Notes: generated by a model not told the origin, from the sequence alone. A DNA stretch of 64,000 nucleotides from Rhizophagus clarus (GCA_015698045.1 BLAL01000206.1:248001-312000); one strand, 5' to 3'; shown: positions 25,526 to 38,159, counted from the first letter of the stretch. Program-made: numbers and translations.

Positions 25526-26327
25526 GAAGAGAAGGGAGAGAGGGGGAGGGTAAGTTAACAAGACTCTAAATTTTAAAATTAAATATTAATTAATAAAATT
25601 TTTTTTTTTTTTTTTTTTTTTGTAATTATTAATAAATAATAATTTTTATATTTAATATAATTTTATAATTTTGGTTTTAATAAAAATGAATTATATTTAT
25701 AACTATTTTTTTAAAAAAAATATAAAATTATTATTTTTTCTTTAATATTTTTATTTTTATTATTATAAACTTTTTTTTTATTTTTTTTTTTATTTTAATA
25801 CTATTATAATAGAATTTTAAATAATTATAATTAAAATTATATTATATATTTTATATTAAAATTTTTTAAAATTTTACTATTATTATTTAATTTTAATTTA
25901 AACATTATATATATAAAAATTTTAATAAAAAATTGCCTTATTATTATTTATAATTTTAATTTATAATTTATAAATAATATTTATTAATTTAATATATTAA
26001 TTTATTAAAAAAATTTTATTTTAAATTTTAATTAGATTTACAAGATTTTAATATTAAAAAATTTTTCTCTTTAAAAAAAACCTTTTTTTTTTATAATATA
26101 TAATAATATTAATTCAATAAAATTATAGATTAAAAAAAAAAAATAAAATTAAAAATATAGTAAAATATGATTTTAATTATAATTATTATCTGGAATTTTA
26201 TTATATTAGTATTATATTTGCTAGTAAAATATTTTCTTATAAATATAATTATAATTTTATATTTTGTTTATTTTTTTTAATTTATAATTTTTATTAAATT
26301 GATTTTTTTTAATTATTTTAAAGAGTA
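25526..26327. other. Extremely AT-rich spacer between E1 and E2
   Basis: The stretch is almost pure A/T with a T-run at 25,600-25,621. No gene or structured repeat is seen. Confidence 0.6.
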
Positions 26328-28602
26328 AATTTATTTAATGCATCCTGCGTTGTAACGCACTCCCTATCACATGATAAATTTTATTGGTTGCAGTTTAATT
26401 TAGATTATCATTAAGAATTAAAATAATTGGCTAAAATTTATTGTATAAAAAAAATAACAAAATTTATATATTAAACTGACTTTATTCCTTTAAACTCTGT
26501 TTATCAAAGGTAATATTTTTTACAATTATTTATCTTTAACATAACTAGTAATGATAATAATGATACAAAAAAGAGAAGCCTAATAATTATGATAATAAGA
26601 GAGAAAAATAATAAAAATAATATTAGAAACAAATAATTGGAGATAACGAAGATGATAGGAGACAAAAGATATAGTAAAAAAAAAGAAAAATAATGAAAAG
26701 AAGAAGGAAAGAATGTGAAAATAAAAGGAACAGGATCGAAAACAAAAGAAAATAGGGACAAAATGAAAGGAAATAGAAATGAAAATAAAAAGATAATGGG
26801 AGGGGCAAAAAAAAGAAAAGATAACAAGAAGGGGATAAAAAAATGAAAGGATAACAAAAGGGAGATGAACAAAATAAAAGGATAATAAAAAACGAAGAGA
26901 TGATAAGAAAGCAATGAAAAAATGAAAAGATGATGAGGAGAAATAAAAAGATGACAAGAATAAAATGATGATAAAAACAAAATAATGATAAGAACGAAAT
27001 GATAAGGATGAAATGATAATTGATGATGAGAACGAAATGATAATTGATAGTGAAGACAAAACGATAATTAGTGATGAGGATAAATGAAATAATAATCAAT
27101 GATAAGGACAAACAAAATGATAATTGATGATAAGAACGAAATAATAATTGATGATGAAGACAAAATGATGATTGATGAGGATGAAACAACGATGAGGACA
27201 AAATGGTGATAAGGATAACATGATCATGAGAATGAAAGGAAAAAGGAGCGATAATGAAAAAGAAGAAAGTAAATGAAAACGAAAAGAAAAGGGAATAAAT
27301 TAACGAAAGATAAACCATAAAAAGAAGAAAAATAATTAGTAAAAATGAAATATAAAAATAAAATTGAAAAAAAAAATAAGAAAAAATACTATACCTTGTT
27401 CACAAAACTAAGATCTAAAAAAAAGGAGGCGAAATGATGATGATGAAATGAAATCGATGATGAGGATAAAATAATAATTAATGATAAAGACAAAATGATA
27501 ATTGGTGATGAGGATAGATGCATGAAACAATAATTGATGATAAAGATGAACAAAATGATGATTGATGATAAGGACGAAATGATAATTGATGATGAAGACA
27601 AAACGATGATTGATGAGGATGAAACAACAATGAGAACAAAATGGTGATAAGGATGAAACAATCATGAGAATGAAAGGAAAAAGGAGCGATAATGAAAAAG
27701 AAGAAAGTGAATGAAAACGAAAGAAAAGGGGAATAAATTAATGAAAGATAAACCATAAAAAAAAGAAAAAATAGTTAATAAAAATGAAATATGAAAACAA
27801 AATTGAGAAAAAGATAAGAAAAAACACCATACCTTATTCGCAAAACTAAGATCTAAAAAAAAGAGGCGAAATGATGATGATGAAATGAAATTGATGATGA
27901 GAATGAAATAATAATTAATGATAAAGATGAAACGATGAGAACAAATGTATAAAACAATAATCGATGATAAGAATAGACAAACGATAATTGATGATAAGGA
28001 CGAAATGATAATTGATGATGAAGACAAAACAATAATTGATAAGGATAAAACAACGATAAGGACAAAATAGTGATAAGGATGAAATGATCATAAGAATGAA
28101 AGAAAAAAGGAGCGATAATGAAAAAGAAGAAAGTGAATAAAAATGAAAAAAAGGGGAATAAATTAACAAAATAAACTATAAAAAGAAGAAAAAATAGTTA
28201 ATAAAAGTGAAATATGAAAACAAAATTAAAAAAAGACAAGAAAAAAATGCCATACCTGGAACGCCCTCAGAGACATCTGGAAATGAAAAGGTAAGGGTTG
28301 TTTCTTTTTTTTTTATTAATCTCATTTAGAACATTCCCTAACATTCCTTCATTGTCTTTTTTTTTATAGAAGCACCCCTGGAGACTTTTGGAAACAAAAA
28401 GGTAGGGTTTATTTCTTTTTTTTCGTTAATTTTGTTTAAGAATATTTCTAACGTTTTTTTATTAGTTTTTTTTATAGAAACACCTCTTAGAGACAAAATA
28501 ATAAAATAATGAAAAGTTGCAACATGCTTAATGGCTTAAGATTACTTTATAAATAAAATAAAAACAATTAAACACATGATAAGGGGTGCATTAAATAAAT
28601 TA
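26328..28602 (-). mobile_element. Putative non-coding repeat element E2 (inverted ends, purine-rich on plus strand)
   Basis: The ends are inverted: AATTTATTTAATGCA at 26,328-26,342 is complementary to 28,588-28,602. It is followed inward by CCCTATCACATGAT on the left and, on the right after complementing, CCCCTTATCATGTG. The left copy has an 18-base insertion between the two parts. The core (26,500-28,250) is an imperfect GATGATAAxGACGAAATG-type repeat. At a larger scale there is a unit of about 438 bp: AAAACTAAGATCTAAAAAAA recurs at 27,403 and 27,841. On the minus strand each unit contains TTTTTTTTAG, a 20-base piece beginning ATCTTAGTTTTG, then GTAT, i.e. a splice-bounded microexon. Three more exon-like pieces lie at 28,255-28,500 on the plus strand. 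No protein is encoded. Confidence 0.5.
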
Positions 28603-29232
28603 TTCCTTATTTTAAATTCAGTTATTATAATATTTATTAATTAATAGAATTTTAATATATTTTAACTAATAAAATAATAGAAATATTTTAAGTTAATATA
28701 AAAAAAATTAATAAAACTTTATAAAATAAAAATTTTATTTTTTTTAAAAATAATACTTTAGTTAAAAAATTTTTTAAAATAATATATTTAATTACTTTTA
28801 AATTAATAAGAATATTAACTAATTATTTAAAAATAATTACTTTACTATATATAATTTCTTTTACTTTTTTTTTTAATTGATATATACTAATATTTTTTCT
28901 TAATTAATTTAAAATTTTTATCTAATAAATAATTAAAATTAAAACCAATTTTTTTTGTTTTTTTTTTTATTATTAATTTTTTTTAGAAAAATGTTAATTA
29001 TAACAAAAAAGAAAGTAAATAAAAAACCAGAAATTATATATTTAATAAAGGAATAAAAAAAGTCTTATTAAATATATTTATAAACAGTAGCTTATAATTT
29101 TATATATTATAAAAAAAAAAGAAATCAAACTTTATATTTATATTTAAATATATAATTTTTGGCCTTTTTTTAATATATAATGTATTATAAAATTATTTAA
29201 TCTAATTAATATTAAGATATAATAGTTTATTA
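28603..29232. other. AT-rich spacer
   Basis: The stretch is nearly pure A/T, with no gene or named repeat seen. Confidence 0.6.
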
Positions 29233-31228
29233 AAAAAATGTATTATTTTTTTTTTTTTTTGGTCAAAACAAATGCATAAGTTTATTAAAATTGAGGAAAA
29301 CCTTCAAGTACAAAATAAAATATATACCGTCTCATCTACCAGGATCACAACTACTGGTGACAAGTACCTGTCATAACCCACTATAATAGCCTATTCTCAA
29401 CAATGTAATAGGAAATTTAATTATAGGTTTAAGGAATAAAGGAAACAAAAAAGAAAAAAGAAATATTCTAGAAAAATAACAAAATAAAACAAAAACATAA
29501 TTAAATCTAAAGATTCCTAAGTTAAAAGTCGTTAAACTAAGCTAACTAAATCAAGTTAATTGCTCTAAAAGAGCCTTCAGTCCTGCAATCAATTTATTCA
29601 CATCTGGCCTATTAGACTGGTTCGTCTTAAAGCAAGAATTCTTCTTGGTAGAGAAACCAGAGTTCTTAGTATTATTATTTTTCTTGTTCTGATTATGGAA
29701 CCTACGGTTATCTAAAAGTTGTGAATTAGTGTCTTGATGAAAAGTAGGTTTAGAACGCCTAGAAGTATTGCCAGTATTGCCAATTCTAACTGGAGGACGT
29801 TTCTTGAATCCAAGTTTGGAGGAGAACATCATTCCACTGTTGAGGAGTACTTATACATTTTGAAGCTTAATCCCATATTGCGAAGTATCCAATCAACTTT
29901 CTCTGCCCTAAGGATTCTTTAATAATTTTAAAAGATTTCATTCCACTCTTAGCTAAAAATTTGCTGGAAGTACAGTTGGGAAATAAGAAGGATTCAGTCA
30001 TATCTGCTAGTATATCAGTAATGACTGCTTGGAATTTTTATCTTTATTTACATTCTAAAAGATTCCATGATGCTGAAAACCATCTAACTGGGATACCTCC
30101 TAGTCTGATAGACCATTCGCCTTCATTATAAGCTTTAAAGCATGCATTATTTGGTATCAATCTTACCCTTGCTAAAAGATATTTCTTGTGCACCCTAGTG
30201 CTGATTGATACAATTTTTCCTCAGAAACTTAAGTTCCCAAGAAGAATATAGCTATCCCATTTGGCCGGTATGTCATATACTATCAAATCCAACAGCTGTG
30301 CTTGTTCTTCTTGCTGAGAACAATAACTGATGAGGATAAGGTTTGAGTTGTTAAAATTATCTGCTAAATGATCCTGTTTCCTCTTTTTATTCTGATTGTT
30401 CTGTGACTACTTCAAAGGTGTTTTACTATCACTACTCTTCAGAGAGTCACTGGTTGGGGAGGAATATTGTTAAAAGTAACCACCTTTGAACTGAAGGGTA
30501 TTTGCTCAGGTGACTGGCTGCTGGAAACTATAAAGGGATTGTTATCTGGTGTTTGCTGTTGTTATTGGAGTTTTTTTAGCTTCTTCCTAGCAGATTTTTT
30601 CTGAGCCTAAAATAAAGGTGTAACAGGTGGTGTGATTGGAGGTAGGACAATATGGGGTACTAGATACCTGATCAATTGTGTTCCCTATTGTGTCATCCAG
30701 ATTCATAGAATCTGACTGGTGTTGTATAGGTTGAGAAATTACCAAATCAGGAGTAGTATGTTATTATTGCACAAGAAGCTGAGTTTTCAAATTAGTTGCG
30801 CAAAGCTTTCAGTCATGTTACTTGCAATCTTTGACAAAACGACCAATAATAGTCACCATGAAAGAGAGAAGTAATAAGCTTTTTGGCTTTAGTTTAGCAA
30901 GAAGTGGAGGTTCTATTAGTTGCATAACATCTTTATTTGAGGACATAAACCCTTTCAAAAGCTCATCATCCACTTCTACTCAGTTGAAAAAGTTTATGTG
31001 TATGGATAGTATGCTTCTAACTTCTATTGCTGTCGTGTTTATAATATCTTGTTTATTGTGTTTGAAAAACTACTCTGAGTCGTTGTAAAGTGTGCTTTGG
31101 GTTGAGAAGTTCATTTTTGTTGTTTATTTGCAGTGTTTCTTAACAAAATAAACATCCTATAGACAAAATAAAATATTTTCTTTCTATGAAAAATTTGGTT
31201 CACAGATCAACCAAAAAATATATTATTT
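29233..31228 (-). mobile_element. ORF1-only retroposon copy C (full length, decayed)
   Basis: The element body is 29,249-31,212 (about 1,964 bp). It is flanked by a 16 bp target-site duplication with one mismatch, AAAAAATRTATTATTT, at 29,233-29,248 and 31,213-31,228. Its 3' end, at the left, is a poly(A) tail (the T-run around 29,246-29,260). The minus-strand coding region is full of stops and shifts but is recognisable. LLDLIVYDIPAKWDS (copy B: DILIYDVPAKWEN) is followed by KKYLLARVRLIP, then VRWFSASWNLLE (copy B: WFPASWSLKE), then FQAVITD. A Ser/Asn/Lys-rich tail at 29,551-29,832 ends in KLIAGLKALLEQL. There is no reverse transcriptase or endonuclease anywhere in the element. This copy belongs to a diverged subfamily relative to A and B. 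Confidence 0.75.
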
Positions 31229-31367
31229 AAATTTAAAACTTTAAATTATTATATCTAATTAATTATAAATATTACTAATAAAAAATAAAAAAAATATAAT
31301 TATTTAAATTTAAAAAAAAATTTTAATTTTAGTAGTATATTATATATATATATGATTTATGTTAAAT
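31229..31367. other. Short AT spacer between retroposons C and A
   Basis: A/T runs only, with a (TA)n stretch at 31,337-31,351. Confidence 0.5.
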
Positions 31368-31471
31368 AGAAACTTAATAATTTAAAAATAGAAAGTACAA
31401 AACTCTTTTTCACTCTGTGCAATTCATAACGTAACAAAAAATAATTTTTTATTTTTTAAAAATTATATATA

Positions 31472-33464
31472 ATGTCAGAATATATGATCAACACACAGCC
31501 AGAAAACTTCAAAGCCATTTACAACCAAATTCAATAAATTACAATAATAAACAAATTTTTTTTTACTTTTGAAATAATACTGGATGATAAGAACTTTAGG
31601 TGGGCATTACAACACTCTTCACTATTTGTCAAGAATACAAGTAAAGATGAGTATCAGTACTACTTAGGAAACTTTATATTAGATATAGTGAAAGAACAAT
31701 TTAATAAAATAGCAGACAAACAGAAATATAGCAAAAACCTCCTCTATATTCTCTAGGGCTCCGATCAGTTTTGGTAATTACCAAACCGTACTGACCAGTT
31801 TTGGTATTGGAGCAGTTTCAGTTTTATGATTTATCAAACTGAAACTTTCAGTTTCAGTATCAGTTTTGCAATTTACCAAACTGATTTACTGATAATAAAA
31901 ACATTTTTTTTATAAGAAAAACGTTTTTTTATTAAATAATGTAGTTAAAAAAAAATGTTGTAAAATATTTTTTTACATAAATGTTTGATATAAAAAATAA
32001 TGTTTCGTAATGTTATTTTTGAAAACTTGTAAAAAACGGTGCAAAATATTTTTTACATAGACAATTTATTATGAAAAATAACATTTTGCAACATTATTTT
32101 TGCAAAACTTGTAAAAAATGTTTTGCAACATTTTTTACATAAATGATTTGATAAAAAAATAACATTTCGCAACATTATGTTTGCAGAACTTGTAAAAAAT
32201 GTTGCAAAACGTTTTTTACATAAATAATTTAATATGAAAAATAACATTTCGCAACGTTATTTTTGCGAACATTGTAAAAAATATTGTGAAATATTTTTTA
32301 CATAAACGTTTGATATAAAAAATAATATTTCGCAATACTATTTTTGTGAAACTTGTAAAAAATATTGTAAAATGTTTTTTACATCAGAAATTTAGTATAG
32401 AAAACAACATTTTACAACATTATTTTTCTTTTTATTTAAAAATGTTGCAAAACATTTTTATAAAATGATTTAATATAAAAACAATGTCTTGCAACATTTT
32501 TTTTTGTCACTTTAATAAAAAACATTGCAAAACGTTTTTTTATAGGTAATTTGATAAGAAAAAATCAGTTCGCAACTTTTTTTTTGCTAAATGTTGCAAA
32601 ACGTTTTTTTACTAAAAATGTTCAGTAAATCGGTTCAGTTTTTGGTAATTACTGATCAGTTTCAGTAATGATTAATATTGATACTGATTAATTTAGTTTG
32701 ATATCAGTTTTTACAAAAACTGAATTGAACTGAACTAACCAGAGTCCTAATATTCTTTATAGAACTATTTTCTTTATATATGAAGATACTTTAAAACTAC
32801 CGCAGCTTTATATAAGGATAATGAATTACTCAAGAATATACTGAATAATGCATATAATCCTCATTGTTTATCAGATGAATTTATGGATATAGAAATATCT
32901 GTAAATAAAAAGCACTAATCACAATCCAGTGCTGCATCAACAAGTACTAATCAGAATGAAGATAGAACATCACAGAAGCAAGATAAACAAAAGGCTAAAT
33001 TTGTAAAACAAGTAAATCCTATCATACTCATGCCAGATCCTGCATTTATCGTAATACCTCAGCTACAAGTTATACTCCAATTTCCTTCCAGTTTCTCTTT
33101 AAAATTTACGGCTATATCTTTTGCATTAAAAACAAAGAAAGAGAAGACTGAAAAACTGTCAAAGGACCTAGGTGATGATACGACACATATTTTAATTGGT
33201 TATCACTCTAACTTAAGTTTAGGTTAATATATTCATGATATCCTTATTTAAAATATCCCTACCAAATAGAAGAATATAATAATTTTAGATTATTTAAAGG
33301 CTTGGGATAATGTAATTTCTATTACAATTAAAAAACAGAAGAAGTACAAAACTGTGTGGTGTAAGTTAAAAATTATGCATGAATTCAGTACTTAGGAACA
33401 AGATTGTCTTTAGATATCTCTTCTTAGATCAGTGGTAGTCTAATAGTTTCCTGCTTCCTGGTTT
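31472..33464 (+). pseudogene. Copy A ORF1-like gene, 5' part (interrupted)
   Basis: The ATG is at 31,472. Before the hAT-like insertion the frame includes LDDKNFRWALQHSSLFVKN, then QKYSKNLLYIL. After it, pieces continue with YKDNELLKNILNNAYNPH, a Ser/Thr/Gln-rich linker, and an open stretch 33,030-33,227 ending HILIGYHSNLSLG. RRM-like sequence reading ISITIKKQKKYKTVWCKLK follows in a shifted frame. The pieces are collinear with copy B. Stops are frequent; several can be read as CAG/CAA or CGA/TGG codons changed by C-to-T or G-to-A. At 33,450 the VRWFPASW segment reads as two stops followed by FPASWF, where the CACTA element has entered. The gene is dead. Confidence 0.75.
31754..32749. mobile_element. 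Non-autonomous hAT-like element with internal minisatellite
   Basis: This 996 bp insertion in copy A begins TAGGGCTCCGATCAG and ends CAGAGTCCTA, giving imperfect terminal inverted repeats (complement of the right end: TAGGACTCTGGTTAG). It is flanked by an 8 bp duplication ATATTCT(C/T) at 31,746-31,753 and 32,750-32,757. Copy B has a single uninterrupted ATATTCTT at the matching place. An 8 bp duplication and a TAGGG-type end are typical of hAT elements. Near both ends there are many TCAGTTT/AAACTGA motifs. The interior is a tandem array with a ~81 bp period: ACAT(A)A marks recur at 31,975, 32,055, 32,137, 32,218, 32,300 and 32,381. No transposase is encoded, so movement would need a helper. 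Confidence 0.75.
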
Positions 33465-33481
33465 CACAGGTCGAATGAAAA

Positions 33482-34130
33482 AAAATCGTTAAAAATTGGC
33501 AGTCTGATTTTTAACCGATTTTTGGATATATTTGTCTGATTTGTGGCTTTTTAAAGCCGATTTTATGGCACGAATTGTTTGTGATCGGAAATACGTTATT
33601 TATGAACAAAAAATTGGAATGCCGATTTTGGCAGATTTTGCGAAAATCGGCATTCCGATTTTAAAATAAACATGTCGATAGCTAAAAATAAGACTGCCGG
33701 TTTATAGCTATATTTGTCCTATTTATGGCATTTTGCTGCCAATTTTATGGCACGTATTGTTGGCAATCAGAAATTCTTTTATTTTTATCGACATAAATCG
33801 GAATACCATTTTAAAATTATAATTGCCGATTCTCGCAAAATCAGAACGTCGATTTTTAAATAATCATGCCAAATCTCCTAAAATCGGATTGCCAAGTTTA
33901 ATTCAGTATAAACATTTCAAAAATAGTTTATGCCGATTTATATATCGGATCTTTCTATTATCGATTTTCTCATAATTCATAATTACTATTATTGTCCGGT
34001 TTTTTAGCTCGGTATAAACATTTCAAAAATAGTTTATGCCGATTTATATATCGGATCTTTCTATTATCGATTTTCTCGTAATTCATAATTACTATTATTG
34101 TCCGGTTTTATTTTATTTTTCCATTTTCGA
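33482..34130. repeat. CACTA left subterminal repeats and 106 bp tandem duplication
   Basis: Short motifs of the type TGCCGATTTT / AAAATCGGCA and diverged forms recur on both strands from the left end to about 33,900. Then a ~106 bp unit starting (A/G)GTATAAACATTTC is duplicated almost exactly at 33,905-34,010 and 34,011-34,115. In CACTA elements such subterminal repeats are usually the binding sites of the element's own DNA-binding protein. I infer the same here. Confidence 0.65.
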
Positions 34131-34487
34131 TAATTGATTTATATTTAATATTTAATATGTATGATATATAATATGTATGCTATTATTTTATAATATATAC
34201 TGCAATTTATGATATATTTATTATTATTATATTATTATATTGTCCATATTATTATTATTATATTACTATATTGTTCTTATTATTATATTATTATTATGTA
34301 TAGAATGTTTATATAAAATATATTAAAATCATATTTATCTTGTCATGTTACTTATAAATGGCTATAAAATAACCAAAAGAGATTAATAGGATAGAAACGA
34401 TATTAGAGAGTTAATTTATAAACAACGGAATTTAAATCACTCAAAATACAAGCAGTTGATTTTAAATGATGAAACAAATACCTAAAT
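34131..34487. other. AT-rich spacer with TTA microsatellite
   Basis: This is non-coding CACTA interior. A TTATTA-type microsatellite covers about 34,209-34,297. No other structure is seen. Confidence 0.5.
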
Positions 34488-36537
34488 TTATGTACATCTT
34501 CTGATATCGACCAGTACTTCTAAGTAAAAGGGACCTTGGTGCTCATCTACTTCTAAATTACCATTATTATCATCGTTTTGTTCTTCATTAGTTCCATCAT
34601 TTTTATCAGCATTACCATTATTGCCATCATCATTATTATCACCATTACCATTATTGTCATCATCGTTATTATCATCATTACCATTATTATCATCATCGTT
34701 ATTATCACCGTCGTTATCCTCATCATCATCATCATCATCAGATTCTGGTTCAATCCACCTTGATGATATCCACCAATTAGCCATGTCTTGTGTTGGTCTG
34801 CTTTTTTTATCGATATCGTCTAGACGGTAACGTTTGCGACTTAACCCGGTTCTGATGTTTACTCCGATCTCGTCCGCTCGAAATAAGATTCTTTTAACCT
34901 AATGATAAATTTATAACTTATTAGCATAAACGCCTATGTTTTAAACTTTCGCAACTTTACGTACTCTAGAAGACCTCCACTCCTTATTGTGAATCTTAAT
35001 TACAGAATTTGTACTTATCAACCTTCCTGATCTTATGTTATCGTTACGCTCTTCATTTGCCAGAACTTCGTCTTCAGTAGACCATTCATCCGAATGGACT
35101 TCTGCGGTATTTACTGCCTTTTTGCAATCTTTAATAAATACTTCCCTAGTCATATTTTCAGGACGACAATCATCTAGAATGCTGTCTTGCGTGAAGATCA
35201 TGTGTTGGAGACCTTTGCGTCTTCTTGTCATTTTCTATTAAAGAGTAAATTAAAATAATTAATAGATTATATACATTGTCATTTTAAATAATGAATTTCA
35301 CACCTGATCTCTTCTCGACGTCATGTGTTGCCGTTTATTGTGTTCATCTATCTTACCCTCCTTTTTTAATTTCCAAATCTCCCACCGTGATTTGTGTAGC
35401 TGTTTTATTACTTTTAAAAGTTCTGTATCGTATACCTCTAATGAAGGAGGCATCGCTGCTTTGACGGCTGGTAGAAGCTTCTTATTTATCGACTTTTTTT
35501 GTTTACTAAATGTCTTTGACATGTCGAAAAGAATCGACAAATTGAGGTTGTTTATAATATGGATTACCTCATCCTATTTAATATAACACTCATTTTTTAA
35601 CGATCAATACAAAAGAGAAATATTTAATAAAATAAAGATATATTTACATGAACGGTTTTTTTGAAATTTTTATCAGTTATTGGAGGAAGGGCACGCCGAT
35701 TCTCTCTGGACAGAACTGGGGATAGGCTTCTATTTCTTGGTCCTTCACTCGTTCTTTCTTCCGTTAGCACTTCCACACGTTTGGTAAGATTTGAAATCAT
35801 GCTTCTTAATTCGCTGACTTCTCTGTTGTTAGCACCTATTATAAATCAGTATTTAATATAAATCATTTAGTATAAAAAATTTTACGTGCAAGTAAGTAAA
35901 GAAACGTGAAAGAAATACTACCGCTCGCTGGAGGTGAAGAAGAAGGAATTGTTAAAGATAGATCGGTTAAAGATCCTATAACAATAACGTTAAATTGGTA
36001 TAGTATAAGTAAAATGAAATTTAATTAGCACTAATATAAAACAATATTACTTTTTGTAATTGATCTCCCTCTAGAGACATTTTGATAGTTTCGATTATGT
36101 TGAGATTGAGAGCGTGATTGATGTCGATGAGGGGAATGAGAGCGAGATCGAGATCGATGTTGATGGGAACGAGAATGATGGGAACGATGAGGGGAGCGAG
36201 ATCGACGTTGATGAGAACGAGAATGATGGGAACGATGAGGGGAGCGAGCGCGATGGGAACGCGATCGTTGGGAACGATGAGGGAAGCGAGAGCGATGGGA
36301 ACGCGATCGTTGGAATTCGGAATGATAATAACGAGATTTGGATCGAGATGGGCGAGATCGAGGTTGACGAGTCATTAAGCGAGATTTTGAGCGACTACGA
36401 GATCGATTAATATGAGTTTGATGCCAAGATTGACGAGATTGGGAATGGAAACTAGATTCATTTCGTTGAGATCTAATATGAGGATGAGAGCCATCACGAG
36501 AAATAGGAATTAAATTTAAAGGTTTGAATTTTCTCAT
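34488..36537 (-). CDS. CACTA accessory protein with SR-rich N-terminus and acidic Asn/Asp tail
   Basis: Six exons join in one open frame on the minus strand: 36,537-36,051, 35,975-35,922, 35,835-35,648, 35,573-35,304, 35,234-34,947 and 34,898-34,488. All introns are GT-AG and 48-86 bases long; one has a weak GTTTAA donor. The product is 565 residues. Roughly residues 20-155 are Arg/Ser/His repeats like those of splicing factors. A possible coiled coil follows (NNREVSELRSMISNLTKRVE, near 185). Then comes a basic central region with KTFSKQKKSINKKLLP and RWEIWKLKKEGK. The tail is an Asp/Asn repeat beginning DDDDDDEDNDGDNN. By position it matches the second gene of plant CACTA elements (the TnpA-type DNA-binding or splicing-coupled factor), but I recognise no sequence homology. 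It has no stops or frameshifts, in contrast to the neighbouring transposase. An extra upstream exon is possible: there is a GTAAGT donor near 36,609. Confidence 0.7.
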
Positions 36538-38159
36538 TATAATATTTGATAATTTGATAATTTAAAGATTAAACAAAAAACAAAGGCTCTATATATAACC
36601 GTTACTTACGTCTTCTGAACCATTTTCGTTATCGTCTGATTAAAATAAAAGATAGATTAAATTAATAAGACTCGTTATCATTTAATAAAATATATCGCTA
36701 TCAATATTAATTAAAATAAATCAATAAATTAAATAAACTTGATATTATATCGCTTTCAATTAATTAAAATGTATTATTTAAAATAATCAGTAAACTACAT
36801 TAATTAAATTAAGATAAATCAATCAATATTTAAATATATCAGTAAACTAGATATTATATCGCTATCAATTAATTAAAATATATCAATAAACTAAATATTA
36901 TAGCGTTATCAATTAATAGAATATATCAATAAATTAATTAAAATATATCAGTAAACAATTAATAATTAAAAATATCAATAAATTAATTAAAATATATCAA
37001 TAAAGTATATCAATGAATTAATTAAAATATATTAATAAACTAAATATTATATCATTATCATAAATAACATGTCCAAATTAGTAATAACACATTTGAAGCT
37101 TGATAAAGTTATACTTACGGAAGCTGGTTTTTCCGACAGGAAATATAATTGGCGAAAAGAAATATGCTTACTTTGTTAAGCCGATGAAAATAAGGTGAAA
37201 AATAAGGCGAAAAATATCGTCAACCATTAACGAAAAAAACGAAAGGCAACAAAGAAAATTTGTTGCATCGTACTAAAACGTGGAGAAAAAAGAAAGAAAG
37301 CGTGGTAAACGTACGCAAATGTACCATACTCACGAGCAAATTTATAGTAAACGTAAACAAATTGGAAACCACCGATTTGTAGAACGTGCATGGTAAACGC
37401 AAACAAACTTTATAGCTCCTGCCAATCACGTCGGGTGACATTTATGCACTATCTAGTCACGTGGTATTAACAAACTGTACGTCTGTGCCAACTGCCAAGG
37501 GCAAAAGAAGAATTAAAGATTTATTAAAACAATTCTATTAATTAACAAGTAATTTTAACCATGACTGATTGTTAGAATAAACGTATATATGCTATAACTC
37601 AACGTATTATTGTAAGCGACTCAATAAAAGATAAAATAATAAATATTTGATATCTCGTTAATAGCTTTAAATGATACTGATGTACTAGAAATTGACAAAA
37701 ATATATAAAAAAAAAATGAAATATAGTTTTTCCTAATTTTTGATATATTCGAAAGAATAGGCCAAGTGTTAAATTTTGATGTTGTTGCAGTTGCGAACAA
37801 CTAAGACACTTTTTTTATAACTCTCGCATTTTGATCTGTGAATAGGAAATTGCTACATCTCTACTTAAATTATTTGGATCTTTCGAATTCGTGATGATAT
37901 ATGAGATTTATTAGTAAGTCGATTGACATGTTTCAAGAATCGGATTAATTGAATTTGAAAAAATTTTCTAGTATAATTATACCCCTTAATACCAAATTTA
38001 ATTAGAGAATTAGCAAAAATAAAATTATATTTTAAAATACATTGGTCTTGACATCATTGTCATGTGTTATTATCAAAATAGCTTAATTACCAAGCTGTGC
38101 CTTGACAAAAATGGACCAAGAATCGGGATTGCCAAACCAATTAGATTGATTTGCAATTC

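Noticed and set aside
26504..28169. Long minus-strand open frames rich in Ser, Phe, Ile and Leu (up to 231 codons)
   Set aside because: They are translations of the GATGATAAxGA-type tandem repeat in several frames at once; openness in multiple overlapping frames shows repeat composition, not coding.
34578..34830. Plus-strand Ile/Thr- or Ser/Leu-rich open frames
   Set aside because: They are the antisense of the Asp/Asn repeat in the last exon of the accessory gene.
36114..36410. Plus-strand acidic or Met/Arg open frames
   Set aside because: Antisense of the SR-repeat exon, which joins in frame with five further exons on the minus strand.
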